A stretch of 64,000 nt of DNA from Dyadobacter fermentans (GCF_019924045.1 NZ_JAHXBN010000010.1:744001-808000); one strand, 5' to 3'. Counted from the stretch's first letter, positions 23,094 to 32,284 are shown. The notes: generated from the sequence alone by a model not told the origin. A program made the numbers and translations.

Positions 23094-24470
23094 ATGAGTA
23101 AAAAAGGATTTCTGACACTGGATGAACTTTCGGGCAAGATTGGGGGAGGGGAGATTGAAACAATTGTAGTTGCATTTACGGACCATTACGGCCGGCTCAT
23201 GGGCAAGCGCGTCGACGCCGATTATTTCCTCGATTCGGTTTCCAAATCGGGCACGCATGGCTGCAATTACCTGCTTACGACCGACATGGCCATGGACCCG
23301 GTGCCGGGCTATCGGTATGCAAACTGGGAGCTCGGTTACGGCGATTTCCATCTGGTGCCCGACCTCGCTACCCTGCGCATCGCCGATTGGCTCGATAAAA
23401 CCGCATTGGTGATCTGCGATGTGCATAACGACAAATCGCACCAACTGGAATCGATTGCGCCGAGGTCGTTATTGAAAAAACAACTGGCCTCGCTCGCGGG
23501 CGACGGCGTCGAATGCTTCGCTGCTTCCGAATTGGAATATTATCTGCTCGAAAACAGCTATAAACAAGCATTTCAGCAAAACTACCAGAACCTGAGCCCG
23601 GCGGGATATTACCTGGAAGATTATCACATTATGCAGGGCACGCGGAACGAAAAGTATACTTCGGCGGTCCGCAGGCATTTGAAAAACTCCGGCATCGCGG
23701 TCGAAACTTCCAAAGGCGAATGGGGGCTAGGGCAACACGAGCTGAACGTCAAATATGCGGACGTGCTCTCGATGGCCGACAACCACATCGTGTACAAGCA
23801 ATGTATGAAGGAAGTGGCCGACGCAATGGGCCTTTCCGTAACTTTCATGGCCAAGTTCGCGACCGATCAGGCGGGTTCCAGCAGCCATATTCACATGAGT
23901 CTCTGGAAAGACGGCAAGAATATCTTCGACGGCGACCAGCAGTTTGGGCCCGTGAAGGGCTCCGATATTTTTCGGTGGTTCCTCGGCGGCTGGATCAAAC
24001 ACGTACCGGACGTTATGCCATTCTACGCCCCGACCGTCAATTCCTATAAACGGTTTGTGGACGGCTCCTGGGCGCCCACGCGGCTTGCGTGGAGCTATGA
24101 TAACCGCACAGCCGGTTTCCGGGTGGTAGGCAGCGGAGCCAGTCTGCGGATCGAATGCCGCATTCCCGGTGCCGATTGTAACCCTTACCTGGCATTTGCC
24201 GCGTCACTCGCCTCGGGTCTCGACGGGATCAGGAACCGCATTGAGCCGCCCGAATGCTTTATCGGCGATATTTATGCTGCCGCGCATTTGCCCCGTGTGC
24301 CTTACACGCTCGCGGAGTCCGTTGCATTGTTCGAAAACAGCCCGTTTGCCAAAGAAGCATTCGGCGAGGAAGTGGTGGAGCATTACGCACATTTCTTCAA
24401 AACCGAGCAGCGGGCATATGATACCTCCGTGACGGACTGGGAGCGGAAGCGGTATTTTGAACAGATTTAA
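23094..24470 (+). CDS. Glutamine synthetase family gamma-glutamyl-amine ligase
   Basis: A 458-residue enzyme of the GS family. All catalytic motifs are present: SELEYYL (metal ligands), GEWGLGQHELN, SSSHIHMSL, APTVNSYKRF, the NRTAGFRVV loop and RIECRIPGADCNPYLAFAA. The VNSYKR form and the missing GSI adenylylation loop point to the PuuA/IpuC-type branch, which joins glutamate to an amine using ATP, rather than ammonia-assimilating GlnA. It is followed by an SDR, an aldehyde dehydrogenase and a class I amidotransferase, an order expected for amine breakdown through gamma-glutamyl intermediates. The specific amine is not shown by the sequence. Confidence 0.85.
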   Translation: MSKKGFLTLDELSGKIGGGEIETIVVAFTDHYGRLMGKRVDADYFLDSVSKSGTHGCNYLLTTDMAMDPVPGYRYANWELGYGDFHLVPDLATLRIADWLDKTALVICDVHNDKSHQLESIAPRSLLKKQLASLAGDGVECFAASELEYYLLENSYKQAFQQNYQNLSPAGYYLEDYHIMQGTRNEKYTSAVRRHLKNSGIAVETSKGEWGLGQHELNVKYADVLSMADNHIVYKQCMKEVADAMGLSVTFMAKFATDQAGSSSHIHMSLWKDGKNIFDGDQQFGPVKGSDIFRWFLGGWIKHVPDVMPFYAPTVNSYKRFVDGSWAPTRLAWSYDNRTAGFRVVGSGASLRIECRIPGADCNPYLAFAASLASGLDGIRNRIEPPECFIGDIYAAAHLPRVPYTLAESVALFENSPFAKEAFGEEVVEHYAHFFKTEQRAYDTSVTDWERKRYFEQI

Positions 24471-24509
24471 TCACTCGTTACTATCCAAAAAACATAACCA
24501 ATCAAACCC

Positions 24510-25283
24510 ATGCGCTTAGAAAACAAAGTCGCGCTTATTACAGGTGGAAGCGGCGGAATCGGTCGTGAAACCGCTATTTTATTTGCCAAAGAAGGAGCTA
24601 AGATCGTCGTGACGGACGTGAACGACGCTGCTGGCCAGGAGACGGTCGATGAGATCGTGAAAAACGGCGGAGAGGCTTACTTTTTGCATTCGGATGTTTC
24701 CAAAGCGGCTGACTGCGAAGCGGCGGTGGCATTTACCGAAGAAAAATTCGGTAAGTTGAATATCCTTTTCAACAACGCGGGTATCATGCACAGCGACGAT
24801 GATAACGCCGTTACTACCGAAGAAGCGATCTGGGATCTGACGATGAATATCAATGCGAAGGGTGTTTTCCTGGGGTGCAAATATGGTATACCTGCATTGA
24901 AGCGTGCGGGTGGCGGCTCGATCATTAATACCGCATCATTTGTGGCCATTTTGGGTGCTGCTACGCCGCAGGTGGCCTATACCGCCAGTAAGGGTGCCGT
25001 CCTCGCGCTTACGCGTGAGCTCGCGGTTATTCACGCACGCGAGAACATCCGCGTGAATGCATTATGCCCGGGCCCGCTGCGTACGGAGCTGTTGATGAAA
25101 TTTTTGAATACCGAAGAAAAGAAACAACGTCGCCTGGTACACATCCCGATGGGCCGTTTCGGCGAAGCGAAGGAAATGGCTTATGCTGCATTGTTCCTTG
25201 CTTCGGATGAGGCATCTTTCGTTACCGGCACCGACTTCCTCGTCGACGGCGGTATTACCTCGGCATATGTAACACCTCTTTAA
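24510..25283 (+). CDS. SDR family oxidoreductase, likely alcohol-oxidising
   Basis: A 257-residue classical short-chain dehydrogenase: TGGSGGIG at residues 11-18, aspartate after strand 2 (VVTDVND), favouring NAD, NNAG, the catalytic INTASFVAILGAATPQVAYTASKGAV segment with Ser, Tyr and Lys, and the C-terminal FVTGTDFLVDGGITSAY. It lies between the GS-like ligase (39 bp upstream) and an aldehyde dehydrogenase, so oxidation of a gamma-glutamyl alcohol to the aldehyde is a reasonable guess. Confidence 0.88.
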   Translation: MRLENKVALITGGSGGIGRETAILFAKEGAKIVVTDVNDAAGQETVDEIVKNGGEAYFLHSDVSKAADCEAAVAFTEEKFGKLNILFNNAGIMHSDDDNAVTTEEAIWDLTMNINAKGVFLGCKYGIPALKRAGGGSIINTASFVAILGAATPQVAYTASKGAVLALTRELAVIHARENIRVNALCPGPLRTELLMKFLNTEEKKQRRLVHIPMGRFGEAKEMAYAALFLASDEASFVTGTDFLVDGGITSAYVTPL

Positions 25284-25298
25284 TAGGAGGAAGGAGGA

Positions 25299-25364
25299 GG
25301 GAGGAAGGGGAGGATGGAGAAGGCTCTATCCCGGTTCCCTTTCCTCCGTCCTCCCTTTCCTCCC
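25299..25364. repeat. Purine/pyrimidine hairpin between SDR and ALDH
   Basis: The 16-nt purine arm GGGAGGAAGGGGAGGA (25299-25314) is complementary at 15 of 16 positions to TCCTCCCTTTCCTCCC (25349-25364), inside longer one-sided purine and pyrimidine tracts. It lies in an otherwise tight operon. Confidence 0.6.
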
Positions 25365-25382
25365 TTTTCTCCCTTCAAAAAA

Positions 25383-26768
25383 ATGATTCAAAAGACAATA
25401 AGCCCAATCGACGGCTCTGTGTATGTGGAGCGCGAATTGGCGAATGCTGAGGCTGTGGAGGCTGCTTTGGAAAAAGCGGTAGCAGCGCAAAAGGAATGGA
25501 AAAAAACGACGCTGGCGGAGCGTGAGGCGATTTGCAGGAAGGCGGTCGAATATTTTCTGAATAATGCCGAGGAAATCGGTTTGGAACTGACCTGGCAAAT
25601 GGGACGCCCTGTGCGTTACACGGCGAACGAGATCCGCCGAGGTTTCCAGGAGCGGGCCAATTACATGATTTCGGTGGCAGAGAAGGCGCTGGCGGATGTG
25701 GAAGTCGATGAAATCCCCGGTTTCAAAAGATTTGTAAAAAGAGAACCACTGGGAGTTGTGTTCGTGGTGGCGCCGTGGAATTATCCTTATCTGACGTCGG
25801 TGAACTCGGTGATACCGGCTATTATGTCGGGTAATGCTGTGATTTTGAAGCATGCACAGCAGACGCCCCTTTGTGCCGAGCGTTATGCGGCTGCGTTCGA
25901 ATACGCCGGCTTGCCGGAGGGGGTGTTTCAATATCTGCATTTGAGCCATGAGCAAGTGGCGCAGGTGATCGGCGACGCGCGGGTCGACTATGTGGCATTT
26001 ACCGGATCGGTGGAAGGCGGACATGCGGTGCAGAAAGCTATCAATGAGCGATTTATTGTCGGCGGACTCGAATTAGGCGGAAAGGATCCCGCGTACGTGC
26101 GCGCGGATGCGAACCTGGCCGACGCGGTTGAAAACCTGGTCGACGGCTCTTTCTTCAATTCGGGGCAGTCGTGCTGCGGAATCGAGCGCATTTATGTGCA
26201 TCAGGCCGTTTATGACGAATTTATCAAAGGCTTTGAAGAACTAACCAAAACCTACGTCCTGGGCGATCCGCGTGATGCTGAAACGACATTAGGGCCGATG
26301 GTAAGGACATCAGCAGCCAGCTTTGCCCAGAAGCAGATCGACGACGCCATTGCACAAGGCGCTACCGCTTTGATCGACCCTGCATTGTTCCCCGCACATC
26401 AGTCGGGGACGCCTTACCTCGCACCGCAAGTGCTGGTGAATGTGAGCCATTCAATGGAGATTATGACGGAAGAAACTTTCGCGCCGGTAGTGGGCATCAT
26501 GCCCGTTGCGAGCGATGAAGAGGCCATTCGTTTGATGAACGACAGTCAATACGGCCTTACTGCTTCTATCTGGACTTCGGACGTCGATGCGGCATTGCAG
26601 ATTGGCGAGCAAGTCGAAACCGGCACCTGGTTCATGAACCGTTGCGATTACCTCGATCCTGCATTGGCGTGGACGGGCGTGAAGAATTCGGGACGCGGTT
26701 GTACGCTTTCAGTCGTGGGATACGAAGCCTTGACACGGCCTAAGTCTTTTCATTTGAAAATAGGGTAA
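25383..26768 (+). CDS. Aldehyde dehydrogenase family protein
   Basis: A 461-residue NAD(P)-dependent enzyme starting MIQKTISPIDGS; the frame is open further upstream, but that region is a pyrimidine-rich repeat. Catalytic features are N133 (PWNYP), general base E230 (LELGGKDP) and nucleophile C264 (GQSCCG). The F.GS motif (VAFTGSVEGG) and the end MNRCDYLDPALAWTGVKNSGRG are family-typical. It is the third enzyme of the putative gamma-glutamyl pathway and would turn the gamma-glutamyl aldehyde into the acid, as PuuC/IpuH do. The assignment to this pathway is by context. Confidence 0.92.
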   Translation: MIQKTISPIDGSVYVERELANAEAVEAALEKAVAAQKEWKKTTLAEREAICRKAVEYFLNNAEEIGLELTWQMGRPVRYTANEIRRGFQERANYMISVAEKALADVEVDEIPGFKRFVKREPLGVVFVVAPWNYPYLTSVNSVIPAIMSGNAVILKHAQQTPLCAERYAAAFEYAGLPEGVFQYLHLSHEQVAQVIGDARVDYVAFTGSVEGGHAVQKAINERFIVGGLELGGKDPAYVRADANLADAVENLVDGSFFNSGQSCCGIERIYVHQAVYDEFIKGFEELTKTYVLGDPRDAETTLGPMVRTSAASFAQKQIDDAIAQGATALIDPALFPAHQSGTPYLAPQVLVNVSHSMEIMTEETFAPVVGIMPVASDEEAIRLMNDSQYGLTASIWTSDVDAALQIGEQVETGTWFMNRCDYLDPALAWTGVKNSGRGCTLSVVGYEALTRPKSFHLKIG

Positions 26769-26815
26769 CTTGGTTTGTTAGGCTATCTTTAATTGAAAAC
26801 CAGCCAATTTGAGAT

Positions 26816-27406
26816 ATGAAGAGCATCGACACACTGGATTTGAATGGCACGTATAGCTACGCAGACTATTTGAAATGGGAGTTTGAAGAGCGCCTTGAAT
26901 TGATCAAAGGTAAGATCTTTAAGATGTCGCCTGCACCTGCCACCCGGCATCAGAAAATTGCAGGGATGCTTTTTGCTGAAATATGGCAATTGCTGAAATA
27001 CAGAGATTGCCAGGTTTTTGTTGCTCCATTTGACGTGAGGCTTCCAAGGTTTGATGTTCAATCTGACAGGGAAATTTTCACAGTCGTTCAGCCTGATATT
27101 TCGGTAGTTTGTGACCGGAAGAAGATAGACGAAAAAGGCTGTCTCGGCGCGCCCGACTGGATTATCGAGATACTCTCTCCCGGCAATACCAGAAAGGAAA
27201 TGGACAACAAGTTTGACGTGTACGAGGAATCCGGTGTGAAAGAATATTGGCTGGTAGAGCCGAATGACGAAGTGGTTTTCGTGTATGTATTAATTGAAGA
27301 AGGGAAATTCATTGGATTGAAGCCCTATACAATAGGCCAGGCTCTGACATCGATTACGTTGCCTGAATTTACCATTGAACTGAACCAGCTGTTTGATAAT
27401 AGGTAG
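26816..27406 (+). CDS. Uma2 family endonuclease-like protein
   Basis: A 196-residue protein of the Uma2/DUF820 family, a PD-(D/E)XK nuclease fold expanded in some Cytophagales and cyanobacteria. Visible features are the opening YSYADYLKWEFEERLELIKGKIFKMSPAP, ATRHQKI, VQPDISVVCDRKK (the PD motif) and DWIIEILSPGNTRKEMDNK (the ExxxP-N element with a following lysine). Biological role is not established. It sits between the aldehyde dehydrogenase and the amidotransferase, 10 bp before the latter, and looks inserted in that operon. Confidence 0.88.
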   Translation: MKSIDTLDLNGTYSYADYLKWEFEERLELIKGKIFKMSPAPATRHQKIAGMLFAEIWQLLKYRDCQVFVAPFDVRLPRFDVQSDREIFTVVQPDISVVCDRKKIDEKGCLGAPDWIIEILSPGNTRKEMDNKFDVYEESGVKEYWLVEPNDEVVFVYVLIEEGKFIGLKPYTIGQALTSITLPEFTIELNQLFDNR

Positions 27407-27415
27407 AATAATAGT

Positions 27416-28120
27416 ATGACAAAAGTCGGATTGCTGGAATGCGACCATGTGCGCGAAGAGCTCTTGCCGATTGCGGGAGATTACCGGGAGATGTTCCCGG
27501 CTTTGTTTGCACAGGTTGCTCCGGATTGGGAGTTTGTATTTTATGATGTTTGCAACGGGCATTTTCCGGCTTCGGCGGATGAATGCGAGATATATGTTTG
27601 CACCGGTTCCAAATTTTCGGTTTATGATGATGAGCCGTGGATTCATCGGTTGAAAGAGTTTGTGCGTGAAATCCGTGATTCGGGGAAAAAGTACCTGGGC
27701 ATTTGCTTCGGGCATCAAATGCTGGCCGAAGCATTGGGTGGAAAGGTGGAAAAATCGGCCGTGGGCTGGTGCGTAGGGGTGCATAATTTCCAGGTATTGA
27801 GCCAGGAAGAATGGATGGTGCCGGCACGGCAGTCGTTCAACCTGCTGATGATGTGCCAGGACCAGGTAATGGAGCTGCCACCGGATAGCAAGCTGCTGGC
27901 CGAGTCGCAGGACTGCCCAATCGGCATGTTCAGCGTCGGTAAAAATATGGTGGCGATACAGGCCCATCCCGAATTTCCAAAGCCTTATGAAAAAGCATTG
28001 ATGGAAATCCGGACGGAGCGCATCGGACAAGCGAAGGTGGAAATGGGTATTGTAAGTTTGGAATTGCCGCTCCATGAGTTGACTTTTGCGAATTGGTTAA
28101 AGAATTTCGCTGCGCTATGA
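27416..28120 (+). CDS. Class I glutamine amidotransferase-like hydrolase
   Basis: A 234-residue protein of the type 1 GATase fold with an intact triad: C97 in LGICFGHQ, H184 and E186 in QAHPEF. It has no synthetase domain, so it is a stand-alone hydrolase, as PuuD and IpuF are. At the end of the GS-like/SDR/ALDH run it could cut the gamma-glutamyl bond and release glutamate. GMP-synthase-like members of unknown function look similar, so pathway membership is inferred from position. Confidence 0.85.
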   Translation: MTKVGLLECDHVREELLPIAGDYREMFPALFAQVAPDWEFVFYDVCNGHFPASADECEIYVCTGSKFSVYDDEPWIHRLKEFVREIRDSGKKYLGICFGHQMLAEALGGKVEKSAVGWCVGVHNFQVLSQEEWMVPARQSFNLLMMCQDQVMELPPDSKLLAESQDCPIGMFSVGKNMVAIQAHPEFPKPYEKALMEIRTERIGQAKVEMGIVSLELPLHELTFANWLKNFAAL

Positions 28121-28178
28121 AGTGGCATGATGGTTTGCTATTTTTACCGCTGCTAAGATTTTAACTTACCAATACCCA

Positions 28179-28697
28179 ATGACCGAGAACAGTACGGTAT
28201 CCAGGCGTCAGATTTTGAGTGCCCACCAAACAGGCCAGAAAATACGCCGGATCGCTTTTGAAATATATGAGCAGAATTTTGAGGAAAAGGGCATTATCAT
28301 CGCCGGAATCGCTGGCGAAGGTTTTGCATTTGCCAAAAGACTGGTAGCCGAACTCACAGAAATTTCCCCGCTCAATGCGCAACTGATCGAGCTTCGTTTC
28401 GACAAAAACATCCACCAGCAAAGCCCTGTTTTGTTCGATCATGAGTTGAACGTAGAGAATCAGGTGATTATCATCGCGGACGACGTTTTGAACACCGGCC
28501 GCACGCTGGCTTTCGCATTGGAACCGTTCCTGAAAGTGCCGATGAAAAAGGTTCAGGTTGCGGTAATTGTCGACCGCAGCCACCACAAATTCCCGATCCA
28601 CGCCGATTACGTCGGGTATGCATTGAGTACCACGCTTACCGAGCATGTGGAAGTGGTTTTGAGCCGGGCGGAGGAGGAAGGGGTTTATTTGAAATGA
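28179..28697 (+). CDS. PyrR-like phosphoribosyltransferase
   Basis: A 172-residue type I phosphoribosyltransferase. The PRPP loop is IIIADDVLNTGRTL near residues 98-111, and VDRSHHKFPI is characteristic of PyrR/UPRTase-like members. In Bacillus, PyrR regulates pyrimidine genes by binding RNA and has weak uracil phosphoribosyltransferase activity. No pyr genes are nearby, so either a regulatory or a salvage role is possible here. It is convergent with kup. Confidence 0.85.
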   Translation: MTENSTVSRRQILSAHQTGQKIRRIAFEIYEQNFEEKGIIIAGIAGEGFAFAKRLVAELTEISPLNAQLIELRFDKNIHQQSPVLFDHELNVENQVIIIADDVLNTGRTLAFALEPFLKVPMKKVQVAVIVDRSHHKFPIHADYVGYALSTTLTEHVEVVLSRAEEEGVYLK

Positions 28698-28723
28698 TAT
28701 TTGCCACCGCCGCTGCGGATCGT

Positions 28724-28767
28724 GAAGGCACGAAGAAGCACAAATATTCGTGTTCCTTCGTGCCTTC
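28724..28767. terminator. Hairpin between convergent genes
   Basis: GAAGGCACGAAGAAGCAC and GTGTTCCTTCGTGCCTTC pair at 16 of 18 positions across an 8-nt loop, between the PyrR-like gene and kup. It has no clear T-run; it may be a terminator or a common intergenic repeat of the 'CTTCGTGCCTTCGTGGC' type. Confidence 0.45.
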
Positions 28768-28789
28768 GTGGCATCAAAACGATTGCAGA

Positions 28790-30736
28790 TTAATGGAAAA
28801 CGCGCCTTAGTTTCACGTTTTCGACCGGCCGGATAATGAGCGGTACTTTTTCTATTTTAACGGAACTGCTGTCGAGCCCGAACCACTTGTCTTCCGGAGT
28901 GGTGAAATCCTTGACGAAGAAGTAGGTTTTCATTACGAGCTGTTCGAGGAACGGCAGGTCGTTTTCAAATGACAGGAACCTTTCCAGCACGACAAACCGG
29001 AAATCCCCGGTGATGTTCTGCTTGCTCAACGATTCGTACCGGCTGGTAATATCTACCTCTTTATTCAACACCATATCTTCTACCACTTTTCGGAAGAACA
29101 TATTGATCCGCTGGTCGACGCGGAAACCCAGCCGGAAGTTAATTTTGATCACATTATCGTGGGCGTCTTCGTCGGATAATACCTTGTATTCCATCGTGTA
29201 AGGATCGTCCGTAATGTCCACGTGGATGAACCAGTACACATCGGCGCGTTTCGGACGTTTCTGGAAAATGGAGTAAATGACCTTCGTTTCTATTTCCGTC
29301 GCGCGTGAAGCGTTGGTCATGAAGACAAGGTGGGTCGTATATTTTGGAATACTGATATCGCGGCTCAGCTCGTGCAATGCCGGCAGGTATTTTTCCAGTT
29401 TGGTGTATTCAGTAAGCCTGAGCTTGATGTAGAATGCTTTGAGCCAAACGGCCATCAGTCCTGCTACCAGCGTACCAACCATGATCGTAAACCAGCCTCC
29501 GTGGGTGAATTTTAATAGGTTAGCGCCGAGGAACATGCCTTCGATGAACAGGTATACAAGCATGAAAACGATCACAATCCAGAGATTCACCCGTTTGACA
29601 TACAAATAATAGGAGAACAGGATCGTAGTCATGATCATCGTGAGTGTAATGGCGAGGCCATACGCTGCTTCCATGTTGGATGATTTCTGGAAAAACAGCA
29701 CGACACCGCAGCACCCCAGCCAGAGGAGCCAGTTAATACTCGGCACGTACAGCTGGCCTTTCTGATCACTTGGATAAATGAGGCGGACCTTGGGCCAGAA
29801 ATTGAGGCGGATAGCTTCGGAAATGAGCGTAAATGAGCCGGTAATAACGGCCTGACTGGCAATGATAGCAGCCAATGTCGCGATGACGACGCCTGGCAGC
29901 AGCCACCATTCGGGCATGATTTCATAGAACGGCTTGCGGGCGTCGAGCAGGTTGCCCATTTCGGTAATCAACCATGCCCCCTGGCCAAAATAGTTCAGTA
30001 TCAAGCATATTTTGACGAATATCCAGCTGATCCGGATGTTTTCGCGGCCGCAGTGACCGAGATCGGAATACAGCGCTTCGGCACCGGTCGTACAGAGGAA
30101 TACCGCACCGAGCATCCAGAAGCCGCCGGGGTGTTTGGTCAGCAGATCATATCCGTAGATAGGATTGAGGGCTTTCAGGATTTCAGGGTGGTCTTTGATT
30201 TGGTTCAGACCCAGAACACCGAGCATCACGAACCAGGTTACCATCAACGGCCCGAATGCACGGCCTACCACTTTGGTACCGAATGCCTGGATGATGAAGA
30301 TCGCCGTAAGAATGGCAATGACGATCGGAACCGTCTGAATATTAGGGTATAATAGTTGTAAACCTTCTACCGCAGAAGAGACGGAAATAGGAGGCGTAAT
30401 GACGCCATCGGCCAGTAGCGTACTTCCCCCGATCACCGCGGGCACGGTGAGCCACTTGGCATGCTTGCGCACGAGCGCGTAAAGCGCGAAAATCCCACCC
30501 TCGCCGCGGTTATCGGCCCGGAGGATCAGGATTACGTATTTAACGGTGGTTTGGAGCGTCAGCGTCCAGAAAATACAGGAAATCGCCCCGTAGATAATTT
30601 CTTCGGTGATGGGCTCATTCATGATAATCGCCTGCATTACATAGAGGGGCGACGTACCGATGTCGCCGTAGATAATGCCGAACGCCACCAGAAGCCCGGC
30701 GGCCGTTACCTTGTCAACTTTGTGTTTTGATTCCAT
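28790..30736 (-). CDS. kup: KUP/HAK/KT family potassium transporter
   Basis: A 648-residue inner-membrane K+:H+ symporter. About twelve hydrophobic helices fill residues 10-440, with the family signatures GIIYGDIGTSPLYVMQAI at the first helix, GGIFALYALVR, and ASQAVITGSFTLISEAIRL. The C-terminal 200 residues are a cytoplasmic domain (YTTHLVFMTNASRATEIETKVIYSIF, then the DMVLNKEVDI region). It appears monocistronic and convergent with the PyrR-like gene. Confidence 0.95.
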   Translation of the reverse strand: MESKHKVDKVTAAGLLVAFGIIYGDIGTSPLYVMQAIIMNEPITEEIIYGAISCIFWTLTLQTTVKYVILILRADNRGEGGIFALYALVRKHAKWLTVPAVIGGSTLLADGVITPPISVSSAVEGLQLLYPNIQTVPIVIAILTAIFIIQAFGTKVVGRAFGPLMVTWFVMLGVLGLNQIKDHPEILKALNPIYGYDLLTKHPGGFWMLGAVFLCTTGAEALYSDLGHCGRENIRISWIFVKICLILNYFGQGAWLITEMGNLLDARKPFYEIMPEWWLLPGVVIATLAAIIASQAVITGSFTLISEAIRLNFWPKVRLIYPSDQKGQLYVPSINWLLWLGCCGVVLFFQKSSNMEAAYGLAITLTMIMTTILFSYYLYVKRVNLWIVIVFMLVYLFIEGMFLGANLLKFTHGGWFTIMVGTLVAGLMAVWLKAFYIKLRLTEYTKLEKYLPALHELSRDISIPKYTTHLVFMTNASRATEIETKVIYSIFQKRPKRADVYWFIHVDITDDPYTMEYKVLSDEDAHDNVIKINFRLGFRVDQRINMFFRKVVEDMVLNKEVDITSRYESLSKQNITGDFRFVVLERFLSFENDLPFLEQLVMKTYFFVKDFTTPEDKWFGLDSSSVKIEKVPLIIRPVENVKLRRVFH

Positions 30737-30822
30737 CCACCTTTTATGAAAAACGGCGAAAGTTAGGAAACGGCTAGCAAAGACGGAATTACAGTATATA
30801 AATTTAATTTGTCAATGCGACA

Positions 30823-32175
30823 TTATGCGGTAAAAGTGTTGAAAAGCAGGTACCCATTCAACCCAATAATAATCAACGCAATAACCCAGCTTACAATGCT
30901 TAACAACCTGGAATTGGCAAATGGTCCCATGATTTTGCTGTTGGAGGTGAAAAACACCAGCGGTACCACGGCAAAGCTCAGTTGCAGAGAAAGAATTACC
31001 TGGCTGAGTACGAGCAGCTCGGCTGTACCCCGTTCGCCGTACAAATAGGAGACGATGAGCGCAGGGATAATGGCGATACCGCGCGTCAGGAGTCGCCGTA
31101 TCCAGGGTTTCAGGCGGATGTTGAGGAAGCCTTCCATCACGATCTGGCCGGCAAGCGTGCCAGTGAGCGTGGAGCTCTGGCCGGATGCCAGCAACGCAAG
31201 CGCGAAGAATATGCCCGCAAGGCTCACTCCAAGAACAGGGTCGAGGAGGTGGTAGGCATCGGTAATGTCGGCGATTTCGAAATGGCCGTTCGCATGGAAT
31301 GCGGAAGCGGCCAGAATGAGGATCGAGCCGTTGATGAAGAAAGCCAAGGCCAGCGAAACGGTCGAGTCGATGGTGGCGAAGCGGATCGCGGAGCGTTTGC
31401 CTGTCTCGTCTTTTTTGAAATTACGGGTCTGGACGATGCTGGAATGTAGATACAGGTTGTGCGGCATCACGGTGGCGCCGAGGATACCGATGGCGATATA
31501 AAGCATTCCCGGGTCGGTTACGATTTCTTTTTTAGGCATCAATCCGCCCATGATACCGGCCATTGACGGCTGCGAGACGATCATTTCGTACAAAAAGCTG
31601 AGCAGGATAATGGTCATCAACCCGGCCACAATGCTTTCGATGATGCGGAATCCTTTTTGCTGGAAATACAAAACAATGAGCACGTCGAAAGCCGTGAAAA
31701 CGACGCCAACAGGCAATGGGAGCCCGAAAAGGAGGTTCAATGCAATGGCAGAACCGATTACTTCGGCGAGATCGGTGGCGGCGATGGCGATTTCTGAGAG
31801 AAGCCAGAGTACAAATGATACGGGACGGGAGTAGTAGTCACGGCAGGCCTGCGCAAGGTCGCGCCCGGATGCGATGCCGAGTTTCAGCGACAAATGTTGC
31901 AAAAGCATAGCAAAGAGGTTCGAGATCAGGATCACGGAAAGCAGGGTATAGCCAAACCGTGAGCCGCCTTCGATATCGGTAGCCCAGTTGCCCGGATCGA
32001 TGTAGCCAACGGCCACCATCAGGCCCGGACCGGCAAATGCGGCCATTTTTTTCCAGAAACCAGCCCCCTCCGGTACCGAAATAGAGGAGTGAACTTCGGA
32101 CAACGAGCGGAGCTGCTCATTATGGCCGGGTGTTTTCTCTTGCAAAGACTTATCTATTTTTAAATCGTCAATCAT
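30823..32175 (-). CDS. mntH: NRAMP family Mn2+/Fe2+ transporter MntH
   Basis: A 450-residue proton-coupled divalent metal importer with about eleven membrane helices. The metal site is visible: VGYIDPGNWATDIEGG (DPGN, helix 1) and ATVMPHNLYLHSSIV (the M-P-H-N-L motif of helix 6). I prefer ATG 32175 over an upstream TTG. It is divergent from a DtxR/MntR-type regulator, and a DtxR box lies 68 bp before the start, near the -33 region, so repression when metal is plentiful is likely. Confidence 0.94.
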   Translation of the reverse strand: MIDDLKIDKSLQEKTPGHNEQLRSLSEVHSSISVPEGAGFWKKMAAFAGPGLMVAVGYIDPGNWATDIEGGSRFGYTLLSVILISNLFAMLLQHLSLKLGIASGRDLAQACRDYYSRPVSFVLWLLSEIAIAATDLAEVIGSAIALNLLFGLPLPVGVVFTAFDVLIVLYFQQKGFRIIESIVAGLMTIILLSFLYEMIVSQPSMAGIMGGLMPKKEIVTDPGMLYIAIGILGATVMPHNLYLHSSIVQTRNFKKDETGKRSAIRFATIDSTVSLALAFFINGSILILAASAFHANGHFEIADITDAYHLLDPVLGVSLAGIFFALALLASGQSSTLTGTLAGQIVMEGFLNIRLKPWIRRLLTRGIAIIPALIVSYLYGERGTAELLVLSQVILSLQLSFAVVPLVFFTSNSKIMGPFANSRLLSIVSWVIALIIIGLNGYLLFNTFTA

Positions 32176-32215
32176 TCCCGTAGTCTCCGAAATAAACAAT
32201 TTAGTTCTCTGAAAA

Positions 32216-32223
32216 CAAAGATA
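32216..32223 (-). promoter_or_regulatory. mntH -7 promoter element
   Basis: The minus strand reads TATCTTTG, an exact -7 match, 40 bp before the mntH ATG. The DtxR box begins about 20 bp further upstream and covers the -33 zone. Confidence 0.5.
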
Positions 32224-32242
32224 AGGAAATTCTTAATATATT

Positions 32243-32258
32243 TTTAGGTTAGTCTAAA
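32243..32258. promoter_or_regulatory. DtxR/MntR box between mntH and its regulator
   Basis: TTTAGGTTAGTCTAAA is an imperfect 16-bp palindrome (six of eight pairs) that contains TTAGGTTAGTCTAA, almost the classical DtxR/IdeR consensus TTAGGTTAGSCTAACC. Its position between divergent mntH and the dtxR-family gene suggests control of both. Confidence 0.7.
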
Positions 32259-32284
32259 TTTTTTAATTTACAGATAGTAAATCG

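Noticed and set aside
23094..24470. Ammonia-assimilating GlnA
   Set aside because: The VNSYKR and NRTAGFR context, the missing adenylylation loop and the dehydrogenase/amidotransferase neighbours fit a gamma-glutamyl-amine ligase better.
25314..25382. N-terminal extension of the aldehyde dehydrogenase
   Set aside because: The extension is translated from a low-complexity pyrimidine tract (FPFLRPPFPPFSPF) and is not family-like.
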